Source: an uncultured Porphyromonadaceae bacterium (GTDB lineage Bacteria > Bacteroidota > Bacteroidia > Bacteroidales > Muribaculaceae). Taken from it: 64,000 bases of DNA. The stretch is from positions 41,037 through 105,036 of the forward strand of contig CAMWXJ010000008.1 of NCBI GenBank assembly GCA_947178215.1, in the 5' to 3' direction. How positions within the stretch are numbered: position 1 is the stretch's first letter; each line of letters starts with the position of its first letter. The notes beneath the pieces were generated by a model. The model had not been told where the DNA came from and did no database searches. It saw only the letters and a program-made list of their open reading frames with translations. The translations under genes were made by a program, and so were the position numbers. This document shows positions 9,343 through 19,223 of this stretch, piece by piece.

Positions 9343-9993
9343 TCAGAGCTGGCCCTGCTCCACCGCAACGGCTATGCGCTCGATGATGGAATCCTCGCGA
9401 TTTGTGTCGGGCTTGTAGTCGGAGCGGAGGTTGACGCCGAAGAAGCGGCCGAAAGTCTGCCAGAATCCGGCTCTGAACGAACCGAGAAACGCCTTTATAA
9501 TGTTGTAGCTGCTCTGGTCGGTCTCGCGCTTGATGAGCTTGATGAGCAGCTTTGCCTGTCGCTTGCTGAAACGCTTCAACACCGGCTTGTACTGCTCGAA
9601 TATGGCGCCCTCCATCTGTTTGAGGTAGTCTTCGCGCTCTTTCTGGGTGGGAAAAGTCTCTATGTACTCGTAGGTCTCGAGTATGGTCTCGCAAATCAGC
9701 TTGGCGTAGGGAAGAGTCAGCTTGACGTCGCGCACTGTGCGCCAGTAGTTCTCCTCCTCCTTCTTGTTCTTGAATTTAAGTGGCGGAAAAACGGTGACTT
9801 CGTTGAGCACTATCACCATAGCGTTCTTGTCCTCACCCATGTCGGCGTGATAGTAGCCTCTGGCAAACTGCATGCGGCCGTCGCCAAGGTCAGGCAACAC
9901 CGGTGTCTGCGCCGCGGCTTTGCCGGGCGCGACAAACGATAGTATGCCGGCAGCAACGACTGCACGGGTCAACAGGCTGGGAGAGAGAAGCAT
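9343..9993 (-). CDS. DUF4294-domain exported protein
   Basis: A 216-residue protein with a signal peptide (residues 1-28, ending AAA/QTP). I recognise the DUF4294 family, restricted to Bacteroidetes, from the region with VIVLNEVTVFPPLKFKNK and the following long charged helices. The family has no assigned function; its members are envelope proteins, and nothing catalytic can be seen. It lies 55 bases downstream of nadB on the other side of the replicated segment and shares no obvious operon; it is convergent with the ABC permease gene. Confidence 0.75.
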   Translation of the reverse strand: MLLSPSLLTRAVVAAGILSFVAPGKAAAQTPVLPDLGDGRMQFARGYYHADMGEDKNAMVIVLNEVTVFPPLKFKNKKEEENYWRTVRDVKLTLPYAKLICETILETYEYIETFPTQKEREDYLKQMEGAIFEQYKPVLKRFSKRQAKLLIKLIKRETDQSSYNIIKAFLGSFRAGFWQTFGRFFGVNLRSDYKPDTNREDSIIERIAVAVEQGQL

Positions 9994-10048
9994 CGTAACG
10001 ACGTTGTCAATTATATTTATAGTGTAACGGGATTCTTTATCGGATGAG

Positions 10049-11614
10049 TCAATTACGCGGGTAATCGAGCGAGAAGTGCAGACCGCGGCTTTCGTGGCGC
10101 TCCTTAGCCTGACGCATTATGAGATAGCCTACGTTGATGATGTTGCGCAACTCGCATATCTGGCGCGAAGCTTTCGAGCACTTGAACAGCTGCTCGGTCT
10201 CTTCGTAGAGAATATCGAGACGATTCCATGCGCGGTCAAGGCGAAGATTCGATCTCACTATACCAACATAGGTGCTCATAATCTGGTTCACCTCCTTGGT
10301 GCTTTGGGTGATAAGCACCATTTCCTCAGGGTGCGACGTGCCTTTGTCGTCCCACTCCGGGACATCGGTGCGGTAGTCGATGTGACGTATAGCCTCGGCG
10401 GCATGGCGCGATGCGGAGTCGGCATAGACCACTGCCTCGATGAGTGAATTTGAGGCGAGGCGGTTGCCGCCGTGGAGGCCGGTGCAGGAACATTCGCCCA
10501 CGGCGTAAAGGTGGCGTATGGAGCTCTCGCCGTTGGTGTCGACCGCTATGCCGCCGCAAAGATAGTGGGCGGCGGGAGCGACGGGGATATAGTCTTTCGT
10601 GATGTCGATGCCGAGACTGAGACACTTGGCATAGATGTTGGGGAAGTGGCGGCGGGTATCGTCGGCGTCCTTGTGCGTGACATCGAGATACACGTGGTCG
10701 CTGCCGCTCTGCTTCATCTCGGTGTCTATGGCGCGGGCCACGATGTCGCGCGGGGCGAGGCTCAGACGCGGGTCATACTTCTGCATGAACTCCTCGCCGT
10801 TGATGTTGCGGAGCACGGCGCCATAGCCACGCATTGCCTCGGTGATGAGAAACGATGGACGGTCGCCCGGATGATATAGCGCCGTGGGGTGGAACTGAAT
10901 GAACTCCATGTCGCGCACGGTGCCTTTGGCGCGATACACCATTGCGATGCCGTCGCCGGTAGCCACAAGAGGATTGGTGGTGGTGGTGTAGACAGCTCCC
11001 ACGCCTCCGGTAGCCATGATTGTGGCGCGGGCGAGGAAGGTGTCGACGCGGCCCGCCACACAGTCGAGGATATACGCGCCGTAACAGGTGATGTCGGGGG
11101 TGCGGCGCGTCACTATCTTGCCGAGATGATGCTGAGTTATTATCTCTATTGCGAAATGATTCTCGAACACGGTGATTGCGGGGCATTTGCGCACCTGCTC
11201 GATAAGGCTCTCCTGGATCTCGAAGCCGGTGTTGTCGGCGTGGTGGAGGATTCGGAACTCCGAGTGGCCACCCTCGCGGTGGAGGTCAAAGGTGCCGTCG
11301 TCGCGGCGGTCGAAATCGACGCCCCAGTCGACGAGCTGACGTATCTGGCCCGGCGCGCCCTCCACCACCTTGCGCACAGCGTCGGGTGACGAAAGCTGGT
11401 CGCCGGCTATCATCGTGTCGCGGATATGCTTGTCGAAGCAGTCTACTTCAAGATTAGTCACAGAGGCCACGCCGCCCTGGGCGAGCGCGGTATTTGCCTC
11501 CGGCATAACGGTTTTACAGATAAGCGCCACGCGCCCTGTCGCAGCAGCTTTAAGGGCGAAGCTCATGCCGGCTATGCCTGAGCCTATCACGAGATAATCG
11601 AATTGATGTGTCAT
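10049..11614 (-). CDS. nadB: L-aspartate oxidase
   Basis: A flavoenzyme that oxidises L-aspartate to iminoaspartate, the first step of de novo NAD synthesis; it can use fumarate as electron acceptor under anaerobiosis. The 521 residues show the FAD dinucleotide motif VIGSGIAG at 8-15, the succinate-dehydrogenase-family region HREGGHSEFRILH, MEFIQFHPTALY, and the C-terminal YAVGECSCTGLHGGNRLASNSL motif. The partner genes nadA and nadC are not adjacent. A -7-like TAATTTTG on the minus strand (11643-11650) lies 29 bases before the start, and a longer-range promoter and hairpin lie upstream (see the ncRNA entry). Confidence 0.95.
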   Translation of the reverse strand: MTHQFDYLVIGSGIAGMSFALKAAATGRVALICKTVMPEANTALAQGGVASVTNLEVDCFDKHIRDTMIAGDQLSSPDAVRKVVEGAPGQIRQLVDWGVDFDRRDDGTFDLHREGGHSEFRILHHADNTGFEIQESLIEQVRKCPAITVFENHFAIEIITQHHLGKIVTRRTPDITCYGAYILDCVAGRVDTFLARATIMATGGVGAVYTTTTNPLVATGDGIAMVYRAKGTVRDMEFIQFHPTALYHPGDRPSFLITEAMRGYGAVLRNINGEEFMQKYDPRLSLAPRDIVARAIDTEMKQSGSDHVYLDVTHKDADDTRRHFPNIYAKCLSLGIDITKDYIPVAPAAHYLCGGIAVDTNGESSIRHLYAVGECSCTGLHGGNRLASNSLIEAVVYADSASRHAAEAIRHIDYRTDVPEWDDKGTSHPEEMVLITQSTKEVNQIMSTYVGIVRSNLRLDRAWNRLDILYEETEQLFKCSKASRQICELRNIINVGYLIMRQAKERHESRGLHFSLDYPRN

Positions 11615-11642
11615 CTCTCGGGTGAGATTGGTTTAACGCCCG

Positions 11643-11650
11643 CAAAATTA
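11643..11650 (-). promoter_or_regulatory. -7 box immediately upstream of nadB
   Basis: The minus strand reads TAATTTTG (TAnnTTTG) at 11650-11643, 29 bases before the nadB start codon. No convincing TTTG is seen at -33. Confidence 0.5.
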
Positions 11651-11687
11651 ATCAAAAAAAACGGTATCGCCACCTATCAGAATTAAG

Positions 11688-11803
11688 AAAGGCCCAGTCT
11701 CACGACTCGGCCTTTGGGTTTTTAACTTTTGTAGTTAAAGTGTATACAGGGATGTTTCTTTTGTTCCAAATAATATCTCTTTGGCTCTTCTTCTTATTTT
11801 CTT
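11688..11803 (-). ncRNA. Candidate small RNA (possibly 6S-like) upstream of nadB
   Basis: On the minus strand a consensus promoter (TTTG 11841-11838, 20-base spacer, TACCTTTG 11817-11810) predicts a start near 11803. The transcript would contain a small hairpin (TTTAACT/AGTTAAA, 11721-11727 with 11733-11739). It would end in a strong G+C hairpin with arms AAAGGCC and GGCCTTT at 11688-11715. nadB starts 73 bases further on and has its own -7 box. The 115-base unit has no credible start codon. A conserved intergenic RNA of this look occurs in Bacteroides; I suspect 6S/Bacteroidales-1 RNA but cannot confirm that. The alternative is a long nadB leader. Confidence 0.5.
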
Positions 11804-11809
11804 TCGATG

Positions 11810-11841
11810 CAAAGGTAAGCGCAAAAAATGCCAAATCCAAA
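11810..11841 (-). promoter_or_regulatory. Consensus promoter of the candidate small RNA
   Basis: The minus strand carries TTTG (11841-11838), a 20-base spacer and TACCTTTG (11817-11810), a full match to the Bacteroidetes consensus. It lies about 200 bases upstream of nadB. Confidence 0.72.
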
Positions 11842-11934
11842 TTTTTTCGCTTAAAAATGCAACAAAGGAACAAATTTGGCACGATTTTTGTTTAGCCGTT
11901 ATCGATTGGAATGTGTAATCACCAGTTTTACGAT

Positions 11935-12501
11935 ATGGAAAAAATACAACCCGGCAAATATGTAGAGCTCGGCTACGACCTCTACCGTGTTAACCCCGAC
12001 GGGAGCGAGACTCTCGTCCACCAGACCGACAAGAGCGATCCCGAGCGCATCATATTCGGCGTGACCCGCGGCATGATACGCCCCCTTGAAGAGGCTATCG
12101 AGGGTCTTGAACCGGGCGGCAAGTTTGATGTTGCCGTCAAGGCCGCCGACGCTTTCGGCATGCCCGACCCCGAGGCGAGAGTCACTCTGCCGCGCGATGT
12201 GTTTGAAATCGACGGAAAGTTTGACAGCGAACGCGTGAAGCCCGGCTCCGTGCTCCCGATGATGACAGCCGACGGTCACCGCATTTCGGGTGTAGTGACC
12301 GAAGTCAACGACCAGAACGTGATAATGGACTTCAACCATCCCCTCGCCGGCGACGACGTGCGCTTCAAAGGCGAAATACTCGTGGTGCGCGACGCCACTC
12401 CCGAGGAGCTCACCCCGGCCAACGGCTGCCACTGCCACGGCGGCGAGTGCGGCGACGACTGCGGCTCACACGAGGGCGGCTGCTGCGGTAGCTGCAACTG
12501 A
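11935..12501 (+). CDS. slyD: SlyD-like FKBP-type peptidyl-prolyl cis-trans isomerase
   Basis: Catalyses proline isomerisation and acts as a chaperone in the cytosol. The 188-residue protein has the split FKBP domain with an inserted IF chaperone domain (about 70-125), as in SlyD; typical stretches are GYDLYRVNPDG and GMIRPLEEAIEGLEPG. The C-terminal 26 residues are rich in Cys and His (CHCHGGEC, DDCGSH, CCGSC) and should bind Ni or Zn. I chose the ATG at 11935 because the protein begins MEKIQPG, as in relatives; an in-frame ATG at 11911 would add eight residues. A very strong terminator follows. Confidence 0.9.
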   Translation: MEKIQPGKYVELGYDLYRVNPDGSETLVHQTDKSDPERIIFGVTRGMIRPLEEAIEGLEPGGKFDVAVKAADAFGMPDPEARVTLPRDVFEIDGKFDSERVKPGSVLPMMTADGHRISGVVTEVNDQNVIMDFNHPLAGDDVRFKGEILVVRDATPEELTPANGCHCHGGECGDDCGSHEGGCCGSCN

Positions 12502-12578
12502 CAACTACGCGCCGCGGCAACAGCTACCGCCCGCGACTATTTCGTTGTCAATTCCGTTTTTTTGACCCTATTTTCAGC

Positions 12579-12625
12579 AACAACCCGCATAAATCGCGCG
12601 ATTTATGCGGGTTGTTCGATTTTTA
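12579..12625 (+). terminator. Terminator between slyD and pnp
   Basis: A perfect 38-base palindrome (12579-12616) has arms of 18 bases beginning AACAACCC and ending GGGTTGTT, followed by ATTTTTATTT. The downstream arm overlaps the expected -33 position of the pnp promoter. Confidence 0.88.
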
Positions 12626-12629
12626 TTTG

Positions 12630-12637
12630 TAACTTTG
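12630..12637 (+). promoter_or_regulatory. -7 box of pnp
   Basis: TAACTTTG at 12630-12637 fits TAnnTTTG and is 14 bases after the terminator stem. This gives pnp a leader of about 100 bases, long enough for the autogenous control known for pnp in other bacteria (an inference). Confidence 0.55.
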
Positions 12638-12745
12638 CCCACATTTTGGCTACTGCGCCCGCGCGGAGCCTAAATTACGAGCCAAGCATTACAATCAAGC
12701 AACAAGCAATATACAAAGCAACCCAAGCTGCAACCAACCCCATTT

Positions 12746-15007
12746 ATGCTCAAGACATTTAAGAAATCCATCTTCCTGCCCGACGGCCGTGAGATCACTC
12801 TCGAGACCGGCAAACTTGCCAAGCAGGCCGATGGTGCAGTAGAACTACGCATGGGCAACACGATGATGCTCGCCACCGTAGTCACGGCAAAAGAAGCCGG
12901 CGAGGGCGTCGACTTCATGCCCCTCCAAGTGGAGTATAAGGAGAAATACTCCTCATTCGGACGTTTCCCCGGAGGATTCCTCAAACGCGAAGGTCGCGCA
13001 TCCGACTATGAAATCCTCACCTCGCGACTGGTAGACCGCGTGCTCCGCCCCCTCTTCCCCTCCAACTATCACGCCGACACTTTTGTCAACATCACCCTTT
13101 ACTCGACCGACGGCAACGACATCCCCGACGCTCTCGCCGGCCTCGCCGCATCGGCGGCGCTTGCAGTGAGCGACATACCTTTCGAGGGTCCTATCTCGGA
13201 AGTGCGTGTGGCACGTGTAGACGGCGAGTTTGTTATCGACCCCACATTCGAGCAGCTTGAGCGTGCCGACATGGAGCTCATGGTCGGCGCCACCTACGAA
13301 AACATCATGATGGTGGAAGGCGAGATGAACGAGGTGAGCGAAGCCGACCTGCTGGCCGCTCTTCGCGCCGCCCACGACGCCATCAAGGTTCAGTGCCAGG
13401 CCCAGAAGGAGCTTGCCGAAGAGGTTGGCTCAACTGTGAAGCGCGAATATTGCCACGAAGTAAACGACGAGGCACTCCGTGAGGACGTGCGCGCCAAGTG
13501 CTATGACCGCGCATACGCAATAGCCAAGACCGGCAGCGCCGACAAGCACTGGCGTGCCGACTCTTTCGCCGCCATCTGCGACGACTATATCCAATCGCTC
13601 CCCGAAGAGGAGCGCGACGAGAAGACTCCTCTCGTGAAGCGTTACTACCACGACGTGGAGAAAGAGGCCATGCGCCGCTGCGTCCTCGACGAGGGCATCC
13701 GTCTCGACGGCCGCAAGACCAGCGATATTCGCCCCATCTGGGCCGAAGTCGACTATATCCCCGGCCCTCACGGCTCGGCCGTGTTCACCCGCGGCGAGAC
13801 CCAGGCGCTCGCAACTGTAACCCTCGGCACCAAGCTCGACGAGAAGATTGTCGACGACGTGCTCAACCAGGGCCGCGAACGTTTCCTCCTCCACTACAAC
13901 TTCCCCCCGTTCTCGACCGGCGAAGCCAAGGCACAGCGCGGCGTAGGCCGTCGTGAGATAGGTCACGGCAACCTCGCCCACCGCGCCCTCAAACGCATGT
14001 TCCCCGACGACTTCCCCTACGTGTGCCGCATCGTGAGCGACATCCTCGAAAGCAACGGCTCCTCGTCGATGGCTACCGTATGCGCCGGCACCCTCTCGCT
14101 CCTCGACGCGGGCGTGAAGATGAAGAAGCCCGTCGCCGGCATCGCCATGGGTCTTATCACCGACACCGGCGTCAACCCCAAATATGCTGTGCTTTCCGAC
14201 ATCCTCGGCGATGAGGACCACCTCGGAGACATGGACTTCAAGGTTACAGGCACACGCGACGGCATCACCGCCACACAGATGGACATCAAGGTCGACGGAC
14301 TAAGCTACGAGGTGCTTGAAAAGGCCCTCAACCAGGCCCGCGACGGCCGTATGCATATCCTCGACATCATCGAGCAGACAATCCCCGCTCCCCGCGAGGA
14401 CTACAAGGCCAACGTTCCCCGCATCGTCACCATGACCATACCCAAGGAGCTTATCGGCGCCGTAATCGGCCCGGGCGGCAAGGTTATTCAGGGTATCCAG
14501 GAGGCATCGGGCGCCACAGTGTCGATCGACGAAATCGACGACCACGGCTACATCGAGGTCGCCGCTCCCGGCAAGGAAGCCATCGACCGCGCCCTCGACC
14601 TCATCAACGCCATCGTGGAACTTCCCGAAGAGGGCAAGACCTACACCGGCAAGGTGCGCTCGATACTTGAATTCGGCGCTTTCGTAGAATTCATGCCCAA
14701 CCGCGACGGCCTGCTCCACATCTCGGAGATTTCATGGGACCGCCTGCCCGACATGGAGGCCAGCGGCCTCAAAGAGGGCGACGAAGTCACCGTCAAGCTC
14801 ATCGAAATCGACAAGAAGTCGGGCAAGTACCGCCTGTCGATGCGCGCACTCCTCCCCAAGCCCGAGGGCTATCAGGAGCCTGAGCGTCGTCCGCGCGGCG
14901 AACGCCCCGAGCGCAAGGATGGCGACCGCGCACCCCGACGCGAGCGCCGCGACGGCGACCGTGGCGACCGTGGTCCCCGCCGCGAACGTGCTCCCCGCCA
15001 CGAGTAA
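12746..15007 (+). CDS. pnp: Polyribonucleotide nucleotidyltransferase
   Basis: A phosphorolytic 3'-to-5' exoribonuclease and part of RNA decay. The 753 residues contain two RNase PH domains (about 10-230 and 310-540), a KH domain (about 555-615, with [18 protein letters not shown]) and an S1 domain (about 630-700, with [27 protein letters not shown] split over that range). The C-terminal 40 residues form an Arg-rich [13 protein letters not shown] tail like an RGG-type RNA-binding extension. It lies between two strong terminators, so it is monocistronic. Confidence 0.96.
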   Translation: MLKTFKKSIFLPDGREITLETGKLAKQADGAVELRMGNTMMLATVVTAKEAGEGVDFMPLQVEYKEKYSSFGRFPGGFLKREGRASDYEILTSRLVDRVLRPLFPSNYHADTFVNITLYSTDGNDIPDALAGLAASAALAVSDIPFEGPISEVRVARVDGEFVIDPTFEQLERADMELMVGATYENIMMVEGEMNEVSEADLLAALRAAHDAIKVQCQAQKELAEEVGSTVKREYCHEVNDEALREDVRAKCYDRAYAIAKTGSADKHWRADSFAAICDDYIQSLPEEERDEKTPLVKRYYHDVEKEAMRRCVLDEGIRLDGRKTSDIRPIWAEVDYIPGPHGSAVFTRGETQALATVTLGTKLDEKIVDDVLNQGRERFLLHYNFPPFSTGEAKAQRGVGRREIGHGNLAHRALKRMFPDDFPYVCRIVSDILESNGSSSMATVCAGTLSLLDAGVKMKKPVAGIAMGLITDTGVNPKYAVLSDILGDEDHLGDMDFKVTGTRDGITATQMDIKVDGLSYEVLEKALNQARDGRMHILDIIEQTIPAPREDYKANVPRIVTMTIPKELIGAVIGPGGKVIQGIQEASGATVSIDEIDDHGYIEVAAPGKEAIDRALDLINAIVELPEEGKTYTGKVRSILEFGAFVEFMPNRDGLLHISEISWDRLPDMEASGLKEGDEVTVKLIEIDKKSGKYRLSMRALLPKPEGYQEPERRPRGERPERKDGDRAPRRERRDGDRGDRGPRRERAPRHE

Positions 15008-15030
15008 TCACCGATTACGCCATAAAAAAT

Positions 15031-15067
15031 ACAGCAGCCCGCTCTCACGCCGAGAGCGGGCTGCTGT
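15031..15067. terminator. Bidirectional terminator between pnp and sbcC
   Basis: ACAGCAGCCCGCTCTC pairs with GAGAGCGGGCTGCTGT around a 5-base loop (15047-15051). It is placed between two convergent genes, with an A run on the left and TCGTATTGTT on the right. Confidence 0.85.
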
Positions 15068-15098
15068 CGTATTGTTCAGCCTGACGCCGCTGCGGCAA

Positions 15099-17900
15099 TC
15101 ACACGACTCTTATCTCGGCCGGCGCGCCCTGACCGGCACGGTTGACCTCGATACGTACCGGCACTCGGTCGGCCAGTCCGGCCACATGCGAAATTATACC
15201 TACACGGCGGTTGGTGCGCCGGCGCAGGGCCGAGAGCGTAGCCATTGCCGATTCAAGGGCGTCGGCCGAAAGGCTGCCGAAGCCCTCGTCGATAAACAGA
15301 GTATCGACACGGAAAGTGGAGCCTATGTCGCTGAGGGCAAGGGCAAGCGCCAAAGAGACAAGGAAGCTTTCGCCGCCGCTCACCGTCGACACCGGGCGCG
15401 ATGCATAACCCTGCCATGCATCCTCCACAAGAATGGCAAAACTGCCGGGGGCTACACGCAATCGGTAGCGGGGCGCGAGAGTGGCCATGTAGTTGTTGGC
15501 GCCGTCGACAAGCGAGGCGAGAATGAGGCTTTGCGCTATGCGGCGCATCTTGGCGCCGTCGGCACTGCCGAAAAGAGTGTTGAGTGCCTCCCATCGGTTG
15601 GCCGTCTCGCGCAATCGCGCCGCCTCGACTTCGCGCTTCTGCGCGAGCTCGCGGTTGGCATCGTTCTGTGCAAGCGAGGCTTTGACGGAGGCCGCCGTGT
15701 TGCGCAACTCCTCTACTGCCGCTTCGGCCTTGGCCACACCGGCTTCAAGCATGGCGCGATCCACGTTGGCCGTCTTGGCCGCCTCACGCCGCAGACGCCG
15801 CAGGTCGAGCAGACGCTCGGCCAGAGCTTTTCGCGCCGCCGCCTTCCGCATGGCAAGCCGCGCTGCCTCATCGCGCCAGCGGCTTATGTCGGCTACCTTG
15901 TAGCCCGACAGCGCAAGCAGCTCCCCACGGGTATAATCGCACCCATCCGCGGCAAGAAATTCCACCACCACAGCCTCGTTGCCTGTGCGGGCGGCATGCG
16001 ACACGGCGAGAGTCTCCCCGAGGCGGGCTATCCGCAGAGCCAGTGCGTTGAGCGGCTCGGCGGTACGCGTCACGGCAGCAGTCTGAGGCAGCTCCAGAGG
16101 CGCCATTGTCGCTGAAATGGCGGCGAGGGCATCGCGGGCTTCGGCTACCTTATGCTCCGACAGGCGTAGCTTGCCGCGGGCGTCGACAAGCTCGCGGTCT
16201 AACCTCACAAGCTCTTCGTTCGCGGCACACAGGCGCGACGCCTCTTCAAGCGCGGCTTCACTGCTCCCGGAAAAATCCCACAGCGTGGCAAGTGCGGCGG
16301 CAAGCCCGTCGCGGCGGGCGGCAAGCTCGCTCACGCTCTTCTCCGCCGCCGGTAACGACCGGCGGTCAATCTCGGCAAGCGAAGCTTCAATGCGCAATTT
16401 CTCTCTGAGACGGGTATCGGCTTTCACCTTGGCGTTCTGCCAGTTTTCACGCGCCTTGCGGGCCTCCTCCTCGATTACGGCCTCAGCCGGCGGCAACTCA
16501 GCGACCCGCTGACGGCACACGGGGCAAGCACAGCCTTGTTGCAGCGTGGCACGCATTGTCTTGGCGAAGCGGTCAACACTGTCTTTCAGCGCAGCATACA
16601 CACCCTCGCACACCTCGGCCTCCCTCCGTGTCATCTCGGCGTCGGTCACGGCCACGCGGAGGGCTACTGTCAGTCCGTCGCGTTCCTCTTTCAGCTTTTT
16701 CACCGTATCATGAGCCACGCCAAGAGCCTTTTCGGTGTCGGCAAGCGACATCAGACTGTTGCGTATGTCGACGGCGCGAGAGAGCTGCTGTCGGCGTTCG
16801 GGTGTCACCGATGTAAGCCGTTCCAGCTTCCCCACCTTTTCGCGGAGCGCGTCGAGCGAGCGTTGCGACTTGTCGGTTTCGGCCTTATGCCGTTCCACGG
16901 CGTCACGCAGACCCGCGAGCTCGGCGCCGGCACTTCGGTATGTGGCCGATGCGCGCTCAGCGGCGTCGAGAGCAGCGCGGACCTCGACCGTGGCCTCACG
17001 TCGCTCCGCAATCCGTAGGCGCGCGGCGACACGTCCGTCGGCCGCCGCAGCCGTAGCCTCGCCGAGTGTCATGCGGGCGGCCGCCACAAGGCGTTCCGTC
17101 TCGTCAAGCCGCGCTACGAGCATCAGCACCTCCCTCAGCCTCTCGGCCTCCTTGCGGCGTGTCACGGCTTCGGCCTCGGCCACGGCAAGATTGCGCCTCA
17201 GCTCCGCCTCGGCTTCAGGGGCGAGAAGAGGAGTGGCGTCGGCAAGCTGACGGGCGTGTTGCCACGCCGCCGTATGGCTTCGGGCGTGCTCGAATATCGC
17301 CGCTCCTATGCGCGAATAAATATCCACGCGGGTAATCTTTTCAAGAAGCGCAGCCTTGTCACGATCGTCGGCTTTGAGGAAGCGCGTAAACTCGCCCTGC
17401 GGCAGCATCACCGTGCGCAGGAATTGCTCGTAGGTGAGCCCTACGGCCTCGGCAATCTCCTCGTCAATCTCGCGCTTGCGCGTCTTTACAGTGCCGTCGG
17501 CCACACGTTCGAGTGTGCGCGATGTGTCTTGTAGTGTTCCGCCCGGCTTGTTGCGTGCCCTGCGCACCTGCCATGTGGCCTTATAGTCGATGCCGTTACT
17601 TCCGAGGAAGCTCAGTTCGACAAACCCCTCGCCCGCGCCTCGCCGCAACATATTGCGCGCGTCCGACGCCCTTACCTCCGAGCCCTGTTCGCCCGCCACG
17701 GCCTCGCCGGGAGCTTTGCGGAAACGCGGAGCAGCATCGTAGAGCGCCACGCATATGGCATCAAGCAAAGTGGTCTTGCCGGCTCCCGTGGGGCCAGTAA
17801 TGAGAAAGATACCCGCCTCAGCAAGCGGTCCGGTCTCGAAGTCGATAGCTGCGTCGGCTATCGAGGCTATATTATGTATGATGAGTCGACGTAGTTTCAT
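15099..17900 (-). CDS. sbcC: SbcC-type SMC-family nuclease subunit (Rad50-like ATPase)
   Basis: A DNA-repair ATPase that with SbcD opens hairpins and cleaves DNA ends. The 933 residues show an N-terminal Walker A (GPTGAGKTTLLDAI, about 35-48), long coiled coils, a central zinc hook CPVC (in CACPVCRQRV, about 455-465), a second coiled coil, then the ABC signature VSGGESFLVSLALALALSD and Walker B LFIDEGFGSL near the C-terminus. It is at the short end for SbcC, where about 1000 residues is usual. It starts four bases after the sbcD stop codon, giving an sbcD-sbcC operon read leftwards. Confidence 0.93.
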   Translation of the reverse strand: MKLRRLIIHNIASIADAAIDFETGPLAEAGIFLITGPTGAGKTTLLDAICVALYDAAPRFRKAPGEAVAGEQGSEVRASDARNMLRRGAGEGFVELSFLGSNGIDYKATWQVRRARNKPGGTLQDTSRTLERVADGTVKTRKREIDEEIAEAVGLTYEQFLRTVMLPQGEFTRFLKADDRDKAALLEKITRVDIYSRIGAAIFEHARSHTAAWQHARQLADATPLLAPEAEAELRRNLAVAEAEAVTRRKEAERLREVLMLVARLDETERLVAAARMTLGEATAAAADGRVAARLRIAERREATVEVRAALDAAERASATYRSAGAELAGLRDAVERHKAETDKSQRSLDALREKVGKLERLTSVTPERRQQLSRAVDIRNSLMSLADTEKALGVAHDTVKKLKEERDGLTVALRVAVTDAEMTRREAEVCEGVYAALKDSVDRFAKTMRATLQQGCACPVCRQRVAELPPAEAVIEEEARKARENWQNAKVKADTRLREKLRIEASLAEIDRRSLPAAEKSVSELAARRDGLAAALATLWDFSGSSEAALEEASRLCAANEELVRLDRELVDARGKLRLSEHKVAEARDALAAISATMAPLELPQTAAVTRTAEPLNALALRIARLGETLAVSHAARTGNEAVVVEFLAADGCDYTRGELLALSGYKVADISRWRDEAARLAMRKAAARKALAERLLDLRRLRREAAKTANVDRAMLEAGVAKAEAAVEELRNTAASVKASLAQNDANRELAQKREVEAARLRETANRWEALNTLFGSADGAKMRRIAQSLILASLVDGANNYMATLAPRYRLRVAPGSFAILVEDAWQGYASRPVSTVSGGESFLVSLALALALSDIGSTFRVDTLFIDEGFGSLSADALESAMATLSALRRRTNRRVGIISHVAGLADRVPVRIEVNRAGQGAPAEIRVV

Positions 17901-17904
17901 GGTG

Positions 17905-19050
17905 TCAGTTTTCAGAGATGGTTGACAGTTCGCGCATCACTTCGGCAAACAGTTCTTCGTCGAGCGTCGCGCCTACGGAGGCTGCGTAGCTGCGGGCCAC
18001 CTCCATCGGCGAGGCCATGCGCAGCTCCTCGACTGTCATCGACTGCTTGGAGCGGTCGGCGGCGACGGCGGCGACACGCCGCGCGTTGATGAGACAGAAA
18101 CGGCACCGCTTGCCGGCGACAGCGCGCGCCGCGTCCTCATTGGCCGAAGCCGGGAGCATCCCGTAGGTCAACACGTTGAGTCTTACGTATGCATCGAGGC
18201 TGTCGTCAAGCCCGGCAAGCATCTTTATCCCCTCGTCCAGCTCCACGAATCCCGACGCCGGCACGCTGACGGCAGGCCTGGGCTGCTCTACGGCTATCTC
18301 GCGCACCGCGGGCATGGCACCGCTGGCCGCTATCTCTACCACGCTCACCGAGTGGCCGTAGGCCTCGTCGAAACTCACCTGCAAAGGCGAGCCGCTGTAA
18401 CGCACGCGCCCCGATGTCCCCACCCACTGAGGGCGATGGATATGGCCCAGAGCAAGATAGTCGTAACTCCCTTCCGGGCCAAAACGTTCCGGTGTCACCG
18501 CTTCGAGCAGTCCTATCGTCGCGCCGTCGTGGCCGGTAAGGTCACATCCCATTACCGTGGCGTGGCCGGTAGCCACTACCGGACGGTCGCCTGCCCTGCG
18601 CCGCGCCTCGGCAAGCAGCTCGGCCGTCGACACGGTTGCAGCGATATAGTAAGGAATGGCTGCTATTACGCCTGTGCCGACATCAACAAGGAAACGGTCG
18701 GGATAGCCTGCGCCGTCGACGAGGCGTCCTGTCATCGTGACGCCTATTGACTCGTATATGGCCGCATGGCTCTCATGCCGCGAGGGGCTGTCGTGGTTGC
18801 CTGCCACTGCTATTACCGGCAGACCGGGCAGCTCGTCGTGGAGCGTGGCAAACGTCTCGGCCATGAGCCGCTGGTCGGCCGCCGAGGGATGGTCGTTGTC
18901 AAACAGGTCTCCGGCCACTACGAGGGCATCGGGGCGCTCGTCGACACAGATGTCAATCACCCGGCGCGCCATAGCGCGATGCTCGTCGCCGCGGTCGTAG
19001 CCGTAGAGCTTCTGGCCTACATGCCAGTCGGAAGTATGCACTATCTTCAT
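17905..19050 (-). CDS. sbcD: Exonuclease SbcD (Mre11-like subunit)
   Basis: A metal-dependent phosphoesterase that forms the nuclease half of SbcCD. The 381-residue protein begins MKIVHTSDWHVGQKL, with Asp and His of motif I, then VVAGDLFDNDHPS (motif II), AGNHDSPSRH (motif III), GHATVMG and LALGHIHRPQ (motif V). The start at 19050 is chosen because MKIVHTSDWH is the family's usual N-terminus; the frame is open a further 39 codons upstream without conserved sequence. A minus-strand -7 box (19058-19065) would put the transcript start almost on this ATG. Confidence 0.93.
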   Translation of the reverse strand: MKIVHTSDWHVGQKLYGYDRGDEHRAMARRVIDICVDERPDALVVAGDLFDNDHPSAADQRLMAETFATLHDELPGLPVIAVAGNHDSPSRHESHAAIYESIGVTMTGRLVDGAGYPDRFLVDVGTGVIAAIPYYIAATVSTAELLAEARRRAGDRPVVATGHATVMGCDLTGHDGATIGLLEAVTPERFGPEGSYDYLALGHIHRPQWVGTSGRVRYSGSPLQVSFDEAYGHSVSVVEIAASGAMPAVREIAVEQPRPAVSVPASGFVELDEGIKMLAGLDDSLDAYVRLNVLTYGMLPASANEDAARAVAGKRCRFCLINARRVAAVAADRSKQSMTVEELRMASPMEVARSYAASVGATLDEELFAEVMRELSTISEN

Positions 19051-19057
19051 AACCCCA

Positions 19058-19065
19058 CAAATATA
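19058..19065 (-). promoter_or_regulatory. -7 box very close to the sbcD start
   Basis: TATATTTG on the minus strand (19065-19058) matches TAnnTTTG, with only 7 bases between its last G and the start codon. That implies a leaderless or near-leaderless sbcDC mRNA. No -33 match is seen. Confidence 0.35.
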
Positions 19066-19223
19066 CGCAATAATCTCCGCATCCGGCGAAAAAAATCCAC
19101 CCCAGCCGGGGACGTTTGCTTCCACGCCGCGACAGACTACACCGCTGCCGACGGCACAAATATCCATTGCGCTCTATCCTTGAATTCATTGTTGTACTCA
19201 GGCCCCTAAGAAAAAGCGGCTAT

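Noticed and set aside
11700..11882. 60-codon frame on the minus strand upstream of nadB
   Set aside because: Its start lies upstream of the predicted promoter and its stop falls inside the terminal hairpin; composition fits a non-coding RNA better.
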